A stretch of 14,458 nucleotides of DNA from VAZQ01 sp036555745 (GCA_036555745.1 DATBKV010000072.1:1-14458), one strand, 5' to 3'. Shown: positions 1 to 6,495, counted from the first letter of the stretch. Numbers and translations: made by a program. Notes: generated by a model not told the origin, from the letters alone.

Positions 1-891
1 GTCGACCTTCTTGAGGAAGGCCGGATTGAAGGCCAGGTCCGGAATCGCCTCGGTGATGACCTCCTTGCGCGGCTCCTCGAAGTTGACGAACACGTTGAGC
101 TGGTCCTGCAGGATGCGCGCGGCATAGGCGATCGCGTCGTCCGGACTGACCGCGCCGTTGGTCTCGATCTGCATGGTCAGCTTGTCGTAGTCGAGAATCT
201 GGCCCTCGCGGGTGTTCTCGACCTTGTAGGAGACCTTGCGCACCGGCGAGTACAGGCTGTCGACCGGGATGAGGCCGATCGGCGCGTCCTCCGGCCGGTT
301 GCGCTCGGTCGGCACGTAGCCCTTGCCGGTGTTGACCGTGAACTCCATGCGGATTTCGGCGCCCTCGTCGAGCGTGCACAGCACGAGCTCCGGATTGAGC
401 ACGACGATGTCGCCGACGGTTTGGATGTCGCCGGCGGTCACGGTGCCCGGTCCTTGCTTCTTCACCACCATGCGCTTGGGCCCGTCGCCCTGCATCTTGA
501 TGGCGATATCCTTGATGTTGAGCACGATGTCGGTCACGTCCTCGCGCACGCCCGGGATCGACGAGAACTCGTGCAGCACGCCGTCGATGTGAACGGACTG
601 CACCGCCGCGCCCTGCAAGGACGACAACAGAATGCGCCGCAGCGCGTTGCCGAGGGTGACGCCGAAACCGCGCTCGAGCGGCTCGGCCACCACGGTGGCC
701 TCGCGCTTGGGATCGGCGCCCGCGCTCACCTGCAGCTTGTTGGGGCGAATCAATTCCTGCCAGTTCTTCTGGATCGTCACGTTGGCACCCATGGCTTTGA
801 GCGGCGCGGCAGCGGGGGCCCACTGCGCTCCGTGGGAATTTTCGACGGCGGACTCCTCCGGAGTCCGCCGGATCAGCACGTCATCGGTCAT
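1..891 (-). CDS. rpoA: RNA polymerase alpha subunit, 5' part (C-terminus beyond window)
   Basis: Alpha subunit of core RNA polymerase: its N-terminal domain dimerises and nucleates beta/beta' assembly, and its C-terminal domain contacts UP elements and activators. The reading frame is open to the left edge and ends in FNPAFLKKVD, the linker just before the C-terminal domain, so that domain is outside the window. The recognisable protein starts at the ATG at 792 (MGANVTIQKNWQELIRPNKL), giving 264 residues here, with the family motifs LERGFGVTLGNALRR and ILQDQLNVFVNFEEPRK. An in-frame ATG at 891 overlaps the rpsK stop as ATGA and would add 33 residues unlike the family. I give the longer extent because an AGAGG lies 8 bases before 891, whereas nothing similar precedes 792. 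The family norm favours 792. Product certain, start unresolved. Confidence 0.95.
   Translation of the reverse strand, partial: MTDDVLIRRTPEESAVENSHGAQWAPAAAPLKAMGANVTIQKNWQELIRPNKLQVSAGADPKREATVVAEPLERGFGVTLGNALRRILLSSLQGAAVQSVHIDGVLHEFSSIPGVREDVTDIVLNIKDIAIKMQGDGPKRMVVKKQGPGTVTAGDIQTVGDIVVLNPELVLCTLDEGAEIRMEFTVNTGKGYVPTERNRPEDAPIGLIPVDSLYSPVRKVSYKVENTREGQILDYDKLTMQIETNGAVSPDDAIAYAARILQDQLNVFVNFEEPRKEVITEAIPDLAFNPAFLKKVD
846..870 (-). repeat. 11-bp perfect inverted repeat (hairpin) between rpsK and the canonical rpoA start
   Basis: The arms 846-856 and 860-870 are exact reverse complements (plus-strand arms CGGCGGACTCC and GGAGTCCGCCG) with a 3-base loop. In the transcript it forms a strong GC hairpin 54 bases ahead of the usual rpoA start, and GGAGGAG runs through the loop and 3' arm. 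No U-run follows, so it does not look like an intrinsic terminator. If rpoA starts at 891 the repeat is coding (about codons 8-16). If rpoA starts at 792 it is leader RNA. Confidence 0.8.
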
Positions 892-1277
892 ACTCGGCGC
901 CTCTTGCGTGGACGGCAGCCGTTGTGCGGGATCGGCGTAACGTCGCGAATGGAGGTGATGGTGAAGCCGGCCGACTGCAGCGAGCGCAACGCTGATTCGC
1001 GGCCGGAGCCGGGGCCGGCGACCTCGACCTCGAGCGTGCGCATGCCGTGCTCCTGCGCCTTCTTGGCGGCGTCCTCGGCCGCGACCTGCGCGGCGTAGGG
1101 CGTCGATTTTCGCGAGCCCTTGAAGCCCATGGTGCCGGCAGACGACCAGGCGATGGTGTTTCCTTGCGCGTCGGTGATGGTGATCATGGTGTTGTTGAAG
1201 GTCGCGTTCACATGCGCGACTCCGGAAGCGATGTTCTTGCGTTCGCGGCGGCGAACGCGGGTGGCTTCTTTGCCCAT
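888..1277 (-). CDS. rpsK: 30S ribosomal protein S11
   Basis: S11 (uS11) sits on the platform of the small subunit beside S18 and S21, near the mRNA exit path. The 129-residue product is the usual length, starting MGKEATRVRRRERKNIASG, with the core motifs HVNATFNNTMITITD and GFKGSRKSTPYAAQ and the terminal HNGCRPRKRRRV. The start at 1277 fits the family and has AGAGG 7 bases upstream; a longer reading to 1457 would run into rpsM and resembles nothing. The gene follows rpsM by 65 bases. Its TGA overlaps a possible rpoA ATG at 891. There is no rpsD between rpsK and rpoA, as is normal in Alphaproteobacteria. Confidence 0.98.
   Translation of the reverse strand: MGKEATRVRRRERKNIASGVAHVNATFNNTMITITDAQGNTIAWSSAGTMGFKGSRKSTPYAAQVAAEDAAKKAQEHGMRTLEVEVAGPGSGRESALRSLQSAGFTITSIRDVTPIPHNGCRPRKRRRV
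900..904 (-). promoter_or_regulatory. possible ribosome-binding site for the upstream rpoA start
   Basis: AGAGG on the minus strand, 8 bases before the ATG at 891. It lies inside the last codons of rpsK, in the conserved Lys-Arg-Arg of the S11 C-terminus, so it may be coincidental. It matters only for choosing between the 891 and 792 starts of rpoA. Confidence 0.35.
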
Positions 1278-1342
1278 TCTCGATCCTCTTGCGGGGCGCG
1301 GTCTGCAGCAGCCGAGCCGTCCGTGCGACGCGGAACTCGGAC

Positions 1343-1717
1343 TTACTTCTTCTTGCCGGCGATCGGCTTCGCTGGCCCCTTGCGGGTGCGGGCATTGGTA
1401 TGGGTGCGCTGGCCGCGGACCGGCAGTCCCCGACGATGGCGCAACCCCCGGTAGCATCCCAGGTCCATCAGCCGCTTGATGTTCATCGCCACTTCCCGCC
1501 GCAGGTCGCCTTCCACCACGTAGTCGCGGTCGATGACCTCGCGGATCTGCAGCACCTCCTGGTCGGTCAGCTGCGACACGCGCCGCTCGTCGGGGATGCC
1601 GACTTTGGCCATGATTTCATTGGCCTTTTTCGGCCCGATTCCATGGATATATTGCAGGGCGATGACGACCCGCTTGTTGGTCGGTATGTTGACGCCGGCG
1701 ATGCGAGCCACGGCCAT
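1343..1717 (-). CDS. rpsM: 30S ribosomal protein S13
   Basis: S13 (uS13) lies in the head of the small subunit, forms intersubunit bridges with L5 and 23S rRNA, and reaches the P-site tRNA with its basic C-terminal tail. The 124-residue protein begins MAVARIAGVNIPTNKRVV, has the helix-hairpin-helix segment IHGIGPKKANEIM near residues 24-36 and the rRNA-binding GLRHRRGLPVRGQRTHTNAR near residues 91-110, and ends in a lysine-rich tail (GKKK). Length is normal (about 122). AGGAG lies 3 bases before the ATG, which is close. It is separated from adk by 143 bases, the widest gap in the window, which may hold its own promoter (see 1849-1878). Confidence 0.98.
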   Translation of the reverse strand: MAVARIAGVNIPTNKRVVIALQYIHGIGPKKANEIMAKVGIPDERRVSQLTDQEVLQIREVIDRDYVVEGDLRREVAMNIKRLMDLGCYRGLRHRRGLPVRGQRTHTNARTRKGPAKPIAGKKK

Positions 1718-1860
1718 TCACTCCTGTTGCCGGCGCCACGAGAACGGCCGGCCGTCGTTCCACCCGATGGCGGTTCGCAAACGATAACGCGACACCCTCC
1801 CCGCTCCCCGGGGCCCGGTATCGTTCGACCTCTCGATTTGGATGCGGGTTATTAAGGGAT
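1718..1860. other. 143-base adk-rpsM intergenic region
   Basis: The longest non-coding stretch in the window. It holds the -10 half of a candidate promoter next to the adk stop, a 7-bp inverted repeat (AACGATA at 1780-1786, TATCGTT at 1819-1825) enclosing a C/G-run segment with CCCCGGGG at 1806-1813, and a 12-bp palindrome at 1744-1755. I see no open reading frame resembling a protein and no terminator with a T-run. It probably acts as the leader of the rpsM-rpsK-rpoA segment. Confidence 0.6.
1744..1755. repeat. 12-bp perfect palindrome in the rpsM leader
   Basis: ACGGCCGGCCGT reads the same on both strands and lies 27-38 bases before the rpsM start codon. Flanking GAACG (1742-1746) and CGTTC (1756-1760) can also pair with each other. 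It could be a protein-binding site or a small leader hairpin. Chance is possible in DNA this GC-rich. Confidence 0.5.
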
Positions 1861-1878
1861 TCAACGGCGTTTCGTCAA
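1849..1878 (-). promoter_or_regulatory. candidate internal sigma70-type promoter for rpsM-rpsK-rpoA
   Basis: On the minus strand TTGACG (1878-1873, inside the last codons of adk) is followed after 18 bases by TAATAA (1854-1849). The -35 matches the alphaproteobacterial housekeeping consensus well; the -10 is weak. The AT-rich patch is striking in this GC-rich DNA, and it falls at the start of the widest gap in the window. Transcription from here would leave a leader of roughly 125 bases before rpsM. This is a sequence match only. Confidence 0.35.
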
Positions 1879-2736
1879 CCTCCGCTGGCGATTCCTTTTG
1901 CGTGCCGCCGCCGACCTGTCGGCCGACGCCCTGATCGTGGATGCAGCGCGCCCAGCCTTGATTTTGGGGGGTTTTCCGCCCGGCTTGGCTTTCGTCCCGC
2001 CGCCGCGGCGTGCAGCCGCCCCAGCCTTGCTTCCGGCCGAAGCGCGCGGAGGTGCCGCAGCCGATGCCCGGCCACGTTTGCCCGGCGCCTTGCCCGTGGC
2101 CGGTTTGCCCGCGGCCGGTTTGCCGGCCGACGGCTTGGCCGCCCCTTTGGAGGGCGTCTGCTGCAGCACGCGGTCGATCGATTTCGACACGTCCGGAATC
2201 GGCGCCATGCCATCGACCGAGCGCAGCACGCTCTGCAGCTGGTAATAGGCCACGAGAGGGGCGGTCTGGTCGCGATAGGCCAGGAGGCGACGCCGCAACG
2301 CCTCCGGGTTGTCGTCGGAGCGCAGGCTTTCTCCCCGCGCCCTGGTCTCGGCGATGCGCTTCTTGATCCGGTTGAGCAGCGCGGCCTCGTCCACCTTGAG
2401 CTCGATGACCGCATCGAGCTTGAGGTCCCTCTCCCTGAGCATGCGGTCGAGCGCATGGGCTTGCGGCACGGTGCGCGGAAACCCATCGAGGATGAAACCC
2501 TTGCGGGCGTCCGGCTGTTCGATGCGGTCGGCCACGATGGCCACCACCATCTCATCGGGCACCAGCTCGCCGCGTTCCATCAGCTCCTTGGCGCGCAGCC
2601 CAACCGCCGTGCCCGCGGTGACGGCGGCCCGCAGCATGTCGCCGGTCGAAAGCTGCACCAACCCATGCTTGGCGACGAGTCGCTGAGCCTGCGTACCCTT
2701 CCCGGCCCCGGGCGGGCCGAGCAGTATCAATCTCAT
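1861..2736 (-). CDS. adk: adenylate kinase with long basic C-terminal tail
   Basis: Catalyses ATP + AMP = 2 ADP in the cytoplasm. Residues 1-193 form a complete short-lid kinase: P-loop GPPGAGKGT at 8-16, AMP site STGDMLR (Arg36) and DGFPRT (Arg88), and a lid of only about ten residues around 131-141 without zinc cysteines, as is usual in this class. The start at 2736 (MRLILLGPPG) fits the family and forms ATGA with the secY stop. The product has 291 residues against roughly 185-220 usual. The extra 98 residues (194-291, bases 1864-2157) are Lys/Ala/Pro/Gly-rich, with repeated GKP units, 14 Lys, 15 Arg and one acidic residue, ending RQRRLTKRR. The tail looks like a histone-H1-type or RNA-binding disordered segment. 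Kinase certain, tail function unknown. Confidence 0.96.
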   Translation of the reverse strand: MRLILLGPPGAGKGTQAQRLVAKHGLVQLSTGDMLRAAVTAGTAVGLRAKELMERGELVPDEMVVAIVADRIEQPDARKGFILDGFPRTVPQAHALDRMLRERDLKLDAVIELKVDEAALLNRIKKRIAETRARGESLRSDDNPEALRRRLLAYRDQTAPLVAYYQLQSVLRSVDGMAPIPDVSKSIDRVLQQTPSKGAAKPSAGKPAAGKPATGKAPGKRGRASAAAPPRASAGSKAGAAARRGGGTKAKPGGKPPKIKAGRAASTIRASADRSAAARKRNRQRRLTKRR

Positions 2737-4064
2737 CTCCGCCGCCCCCGCAGCTTCGATCGCTTGATCAGACCTTCGTATTGATGGGCAAGCAGGTAGC
2801 CCTGAATCTGCGCCACCGTGTCCATGGTGACGCTGACGACGATCAGCAGCGAGGTGCCGCCGAAATAGAACGGCACCGCCGCATATGAGATCAGCATCTC
2901 CGGCAGCAGGCAAACCAGCGCAAGGTAAGCTGCGCCGATGACGGTGATGCGCGACAGCACGTAATCGATGTATTCCGCGGTGCGTTCCCCCGGCCGGATG
3001 CCGGGAATGAAGCCACCGTGCTTCTTCAGGTTCTCCGCGGTCTCGGTCGGGTTGAACACGATCGCGGTGTAGAAGAACGCGAAGAAAATGATGAGGCCTA
3101 CATAGAGGATCAGGAACAGCGGCCGGCCGTGGCCGAGTTGCGTGGTGATGGCGACGAACCAGTCCGGGCCTTGCCCGGCATTGAAGTTGGCGACCGTCGT
3201 CGGCAGCAGCAGCAGCGAGGACGCGAAGATCGGCGGGATCACGCCCGAGGTGTTGAGCTTGAGCGGCAGATGCGAGGACTGGCCCTCGAACATGCGGTTG
3301 CCGACCTGGCGCTTGGGGTACTGGATCAATAGCCGTCGTTGCGCCCGCTCCATGAACACGATGAAGGCGATCACCGCCACCACAACCACCATGACGACGA
3401 TGATCAGTCCGGTCGACAGCGCACCCTGGCGGCTGAGCTCCAGCGTGCCAACGATGGCGGACGGCAATTGCGCCACGATGCCCGACAGGATGATCAGCGA
3501 AATACCGTTGCCGATGCCGCGCGAGGTGATCTGCTCGCCAAGCCCCATCAGGAACATGGTGCCGCCGGTCAGCGTGATCACGGTTTCGATGCGGAAGAAC
3601 CAGCCGGGGTCGCTCACGGCGTTGCCGGCTCCCTCGAGGCCGACGGCGATGCCGTACGATTGGGCCGCCGCGAGCAACACCGTGAGATAGCGGGTGTACT
3701 GGTTCATGACCTTGCGGCCCTGCTCGCCTTCCTTCTTGAGCTGCTCAAGCGTCGGCGAGACCGTGGTCATCAGCTGGATGATGATCGAGGCCGAAATGTA
3801 CGGCATGATGTTCAAGGCGAAGATCGCCATCCGGTGGATGCCGCCGCCGGAGAACATGTTGAACATGCCGAGGATGCCGCCCGCCTGCGAGCGGAAGATC
3901 TGGTCCCATGCCGAAGGATCGATCCCGGGCAGCGGAATGTAGGTCCCCAAGCGATAGACCAGAAGCGCGCCGAGCGTGAACCAGATGCGCTTCTTGAGCT
4001 CCTCGGCCTTGGCGAGCGCGGAAAAATTGAGATTGGCGGCCAGTTGTTCTGCTGCAGAGACCAT
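2733..4064 (-). CDS. secY: preprotein translocase channel subunit SecY
   Basis: SecY forms the protein-conducting pore of the SecYEG translocon in the inner membrane. The 443-residue product has the usual length and the ten-segment hydrophobic pattern. Features seen: TM1 about 28-46, the plug region SGGGIHRMAIFALNIMPYI about 72-90, GLGEQITSRGIGNGISLIIL 174-193, the basic cytoplasmic loop ERAQRRLLIQYPKRQVG 239-255, GVIPPIFASSLLLLP 274-288, and the SecA/ribosome-contact loop GIRPGERTAEYID 355-367 with Arg357 at the same number as in E. coli. The start at 4064 (MVSAAEQLAANLNF) matches the family and has GGAG 9 bases before it; an upstream start at 4103 is unlikely. It follows rplO by 93 bases and its TGA overlaps the adk ATG (ATGA). 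Confidence 0.98.
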   Translation of the reverse strand: MVSAAEQLAANLNFSALAKAEELKKRIWFTLGALLVYRLGTYIPLPGIDPSAWDQIFRSQAGGILGMFNMFSGGGIHRMAIFALNIMPYISASIIIQLMTTVSPTLEQLKKEGEQGRKVMNQYTRYLTVLLAAAQSYGIAVGLEGAGNAVSDPGWFFRIETVITLTGGTMFLMGLGEQITSRGIGNGISLIILSGIVAQLPSAIVGTLELSRQGALSTGLIIVVMVVVVAVIAFIVFMERAQRRLLIQYPKRQVGNRMFEGQSSHLPLKLNTSGVIPPIFASSLLLLPTTVANFNAGQGPDWFVAITTQLGHGRPLFLILYVGLIIFFAFFYTAIVFNPTETAENLKKHGGFIPGIRPGERTAEYIDYVLSRITVIGAAYLALVCLLPEMLISYAAVPFYFGGTSLLIVVSVTMDTVAQIQGYLLAHQYEGLIKRSKLRGRRR

Positions 4065-4157
4065 GCCTTGAAGCTCCGATCCGCCCCCACCAAAGCCTCG
4101 CAACGCCGGATGCAGCGCGCTCCGAGACGCTCCTTGGCCCCCGGCCCTATATAGGCA

Positions 4158-4649
4158 TCATGCCGCCTGTTCGCCCGCCGCGGCCTGCGGGGCCAGGATG
4201 GTCACCGAACCGCCCAGCTTCTCCACCGCCGCCACCGCCGATTTGGACGCGCCCCAGACCGACAGCGCGAGTTTGCTCTTGATCTCGCCGGAACCGAGCA
4301 GCCGAACCCCGTCCTTGGCCCGCCTGAGCACGCCCGCCCGCACCAAGGCCTCGGCGTCGACCGTGGCAGCCGCGTCGAGCTTGCCGGCGTCGATCGCAGT
4401 TTGAATGGTGCCGAGATTGACCTCGTTCAGCTTGCGCGCGAACGGGGTGTTCTTGAAGCCGCGCTTCGGCAAGCGGCGATGGAGCGGCATCTGTCCGCCC
4501 TCGAAGCCCTTGATCCGCACCCCCGTGCGTGCGGTCTGGCCCTTGCCGCCGCGCCCGCCGGTCTTGCCGACGCCGGACCCGATGCCGCGGCCGATGCGCG
4601 TGCGCTTCTTGCGCGCACCCGGACGATCGGCGAGCTCATGCAGCTTCAT
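4158..4649 (-). CDS. rplO: 50S ribosomal protein L15
   Basis: L15 (uL15) is a late-assembling large-subunit protein that threads a long N-terminal extension into 23S rRNA. The 163-residue product begins MKLHELADRPGARKKRTRIG, followed by the glycine/arginine-rich stretch GRGIGSGVGKTGGRGGKGQ and GFEGGQMPLHRRLPKRGFKN (about 49-68), all family hallmarks. The globular C-terminal part covers about 75-155. It ends in a short Ala-rich tail (APQAAAGEQAA), slightly longer than E. coli L15 (144) but normal for Alphaproteobacteria. The ATG overlaps the rpmD stop (ATGA), implying coupled translation. Confidence 0.97.
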   Translation of the reverse strand: MKLHELADRPGARKKRTRIGRGIGSGVGKTGGRGGKGQTARTGVRIKGFEGGQMPLHRRLPKRGFKNTPFARKLNEVNLGTIQTAIDAGKLDAAATVDAEALVRAGVLRRAKDGVRLLGSGEIKSKLALSVWGASKSAVAAVEKLGGSVTILAPQAAAGEQAA

Positions 4650-4852
4650 CGGCTGCCTCCCTTTGCCTCCACCACCCGAACCAGGTGCTTGACCTTGGCG
4701 ATCATGCCCCGGGTCTGTGGGGTATCGGGCAGCTCCGCCACGCGCCCGATGCGGTTGAGTTTGAGCCCGACCAAGGTCTCGCGTTGCGCATGATGGCGGC
4801 GAATCGGGCTGCCGGTCTGTTCAACTCTGATCGTCTTGTCGGTCTTGCCCAT
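4646..4852 (-). CDS. rpmD: 50S ribosomal protein L30
   Basis: L30 (uL30) is a small large-subunit protein bound to 23S rRNA domain II. The 68-residue product carries the family signature ETLVGLKLNRIGRVAELPDT and the end MIAKVKHLVRVVEA. It is a little longer than the E. coli protein (59) because of an N-terminal MGKTDKTIRVEQTGSPIRR segment typical of this class. The start at 4852 is chosen over 4873 because GGAGG ends 5 bases before it. It follows rpsE by 23 bases and overlaps rplO by 4 bases. Confidence 0.96.
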   Translation of the reverse strand: MGKTDKTIRVEQTGSPIRRHHAQRETLVGLKLNRIGRVAELPDTPQTRGMIAKVKHLVRVVEAKGGSR

Positions 4853-4857
4853 GTCGG

Positions 4858-4862
4858 CCTCC
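4858..4862 (-). promoter_or_regulatory. Shine-Dalgarno site deciding the rpmD start
   Basis: GGAGG on the minus strand with a 5-base spacer to the ATG at 4852. It lies downstream of the alternative start at 4873, so it supports the shorter 68-residue L30. Confidence 0.8.
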
Positions 4863-4875
4863 GGCGAGCCCAAGT

Positions 4876-5439
4876 TCAGTCGGCGGCCTGCTCGGCCTCG
4901 CCGCCTTCGCGGCGGCGTGCCTGCAGGGTCGAAACCTTGATGTTGCGCCGCGCGGCGACAGAGCGCGGTGAATCCTGGCGCTTGAGCGCGTCGAAGGTGG
5001 CGCGCACCATGTTGTACGGATTGGACGAGCCCATCGATTTCGCCACCACGTCCTGCATGCCAAGCGTCTCGAACACCGCACGCATCGGGCCGCCGGCGAT
5101 GATCCCCGTCCCCGGCGGCGCCGCCCGCAGATAGACCCGGCCGGCGCCGTGGCGCCCGGCCACGTCGTGATGCAGCGTGCGGCCTTCGCGTAGCGGCACC
5201 CGGATGAGACTGCGTTTGGCGGCGTCGGTGGCCTTGCGGATCGCCTCCGGGACCTCGCGCGCCTTGCCGTGGCCGAAGCCGACCCGGCCCTTCTCGTCGC
5301 CCACGACTACGAGCGCGGCAAAACCGAAGCGGCGTCCACCCTTGACCACCTTGGCCACACGATTGATATGGACGAGCTTGTCGGTAAATTCGCTTTCGCG
5401 CTCTTCCCGTTCGCGGCGCTCGCGTGGTTCACGTGCCAT
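4876..5439 (-). CDS. rpsE: 30S ribosomal protein S5
   Basis: S5 (uS5) lies at the mRNA entry channel with S3 and S4, helps unwind mRNA and influences decoding accuracy. The 187-residue protein has an N-terminal charged stretch of about 20 residues (Arg/Glu-rich), the dsRNA-binding-like domain with VHINRVAKVVKGGRRFGFAAL (about 23-43) and VGDEKGRVGFGHGKAREVPEA, then the C-terminal fold with PPGTGIIAGGPMRAV (about 108-122) and MGSSNPYNMVRATFDAL. It ends in a short polar tail (GGEAEQAAD). Slightly longer than E. coli S5 (167) but normal in the class. The upstream signal is only a moderate GGAA 7 bases before ATG. It lies 123 bases after rplR. Confidence 0.98.
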   Translation of the reverse strand: MAREPRERREREERESEFTDKLVHINRVAKVVKGGRRFGFAALVVVGDEKGRVGFGHGKAREVPEAIRKATDAAKRSLIRVPLREGRTLHHDVAGRHGAGRVYLRAAPPGTGIIAGGPMRAVFETLGMQDVVAKSMGSSNPYNMVRATFDALKRQDSPRSVAARRNIKVSTLQARRREGGEAEQAAD

Positions 5440-5562
5440 GATGTTATTCCAACCTGTTCGTGTCTCGAGTTGCGGTCAGACAACGCAGCGCGGGCGGCGG
5501 GTCGCTCAACCCATTGTGCTCGCGTCGATGACCATCTGTCGTCGGTCGTGCGTCATCCGCCC
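5440..5562. other. 123-base rplR-rpsE intergenic region
   Basis: The second-longest gap in the window. I see no convincing promoter, terminator, long inverted repeat or conserved small gene. It contains a nine-codon ATG frame on the minus strand that I cannot interpret. It supplies the rpsE leader. Confidence 0.5.
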
Positions 5563-5925
5563 TCAGAAATCCAATCCGCCCTCGCGCGCCGCATCGGCCA
5601 AGGCCTTGACCCGTCCGTGGTAGAGATAGCCGCCGCGGTCAAACACCACCCTCTTGATGCCCTTGGCCGAGGCGCGCTCTGCCAGCCGCTTGCCGACCGC
5701 CTTGGCCGCGTCGACATTGGCGCCAGTCTTGAGGCCGTCACGCATGTCCTTCTCCAGCGATGAAGCGGACACGATCGTGAGGCCGCTGGCGTCGTCGATG
5801 ACCTGCGCATAGATGTGCTTCGACGAGCGGAACACCGACAGCCGTGCACGATCGCCTGCGGCGCGGCGCACGTTCCGCCGCACCTTCGCCGTCCGCCGCA
5901 CCGTGCGATCAGTGACTGTTGCCAT
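5563..5925 (-). CDS. rplR: 50S ribosomal protein L18
   Basis: L18 (uL18) binds 5S rRNA and, with L5, docks it on the central protuberance. The 120-residue product has normal length. It has a basic N-terminus (about residues 1-24, many Arg/Lys) that contacts 5S rRNA, then RARLSVFRSSKHIYAQVIDD (about 26-45), AKAVGKRLAERA, and the ending VVFDRGGYLYHGRVKALADA, all family signatures. The start MATVTDRTVRR at 5925 lies 12 bases after the rplF stop. Confidence 0.98.
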   Translation of the reverse strand: MATVTDRTVRRTAKVRRNVRRAAGDRARLSVFRSSKHIYAQVIDDASGLTIVSASSLEKDMRDGLKTGANVDAAKAVGKRLAERASAKGIKRVVFDRGGYLYHGRVKALADAAREGGLDF

Positions 5926-5937
5926 CTTGCGCTCCCA

Positions 5938-6471
5938 TCACTTCTTCTTGCCTTCCTTCCGGAAGATCTGCTCGTTGGCATACTTGACGCCCTTGCCCTT
6001 GTAGGGCTCGGGCTTGCGGAAAGCGCGGATTTCGGCCGCCACATGGCCGACCTTCTGGCCGTCGATGCCGGCGACGACGATCTCGGTCGGCCTGGGCACC
6101 GTGATGGTGATGCCTTCGGGGATCGCATAGACGATGTCGTGGCTGTAGCCGAGCTGCACCTGCAGGTTCTTGCCCTGCAGCGCGGCGCGGTAGCCCACGC
6201 CCGAAATCTCTAGCTTACGCTCGAAGCCCTTGGTCACACCAGTTACCGCGTTGGCCAGCAGCGAACGATAGGTTCCCCACATGGCGCGGGCGCGCTTGGT
6301 TTCGGCGCGCGGGTCGATTGTGACCTCGCTGCCCTCCACCTTGGCGGCGACATCGTCGTGCAACACGAGCGCGAGCGCGCCCTTCGGGCCTTTCAGCTTG
6401 ACGACCTGGCCCTCCACGCTGGCGGTGACGCCGGAAGGGATCGCTACGGGCTTTTTTCCGACACGAGACAT
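5938..6471 (-). CDS. rplF: 50S ribosomal protein L6
   Basis: L6 (uL6) sits at the base of the stalk near the sarcin-ricin loop and is needed for elongation-factor function. The 177-residue product is the standard length and has the duplicated L6 fold. Visible signatures are MSRVGKKPVAIPSGVTASVE at the N-terminus, VKLKGPKGAL, the central GVTKGFERKLEISGVGYRAA (about 78-97) and the C-terminal KPEPYKGKGVKYANE (about 153-167). The ending FRKEGKKK is typical. It follows rpsH by 24 bases. Confidence 0.98.
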   Translation of the reverse strand: MSRVGKKPVAIPSGVTASVEGQVVKLKGPKGALALVLHDDVAAKVEGSEVTIDPRAETKRARAMWGTYRSLLANAVTGVTKGFERKLEISGVGYRAALQGKNLQVQLGYSHDIVYAIPEGITITVPRPTEIVVAGIDGQKVGHVAAEIRAFRKPEPYKGKGVKYANEQIFRKEGKKK

Positions 6472-6495
6472 GATTTTCGATCCGTTGGCAGCGGC

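Noticed and set aside
888..1343. Missing rpsD as a deletion
   Set aside because: Alphaproteobacteria normally lack rpsD between rpsK and rpoA, so nothing is lost here. The same holds for rpmJ and infA after secY.
1278..1457. Upstream extension of rpsK to 1457
   Set aside because: It would overlap the 3' end of rpsM in another frame and has no family resemblance; the start at 1277 has a good ribosome-binding site and the standard N-terminus.
3339..4154. Long open frames on the plus strand opposite secY and throughout the window (for example 421-1098, 9671-10465, 11182-11877, 12740-13732)
   Set aside because: They are mirror images of certain ribosomal, secY and rpoA genes in GC-rich DNA, where stop codons are rare on the opposite strand. 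They resemble no family and fit no operon.
4146..4155. CCTATATAGG palindrome in the rplO-secY gap, which includes a CTATAT like a rhizobial -10 element
   Set aside because: No TTGAC-like -35 lies 16-18 bases upstream on the minus strand, and the spacer is only 93 bases. Kept as a note, not called a promoter.
5440..5562. Nine-codon ATG frame in the rplR-rpsE gap as a leader peptide
   Set aside because: No regulatory codon run, no attached hairpin pair, and such short frames are expected by chance.
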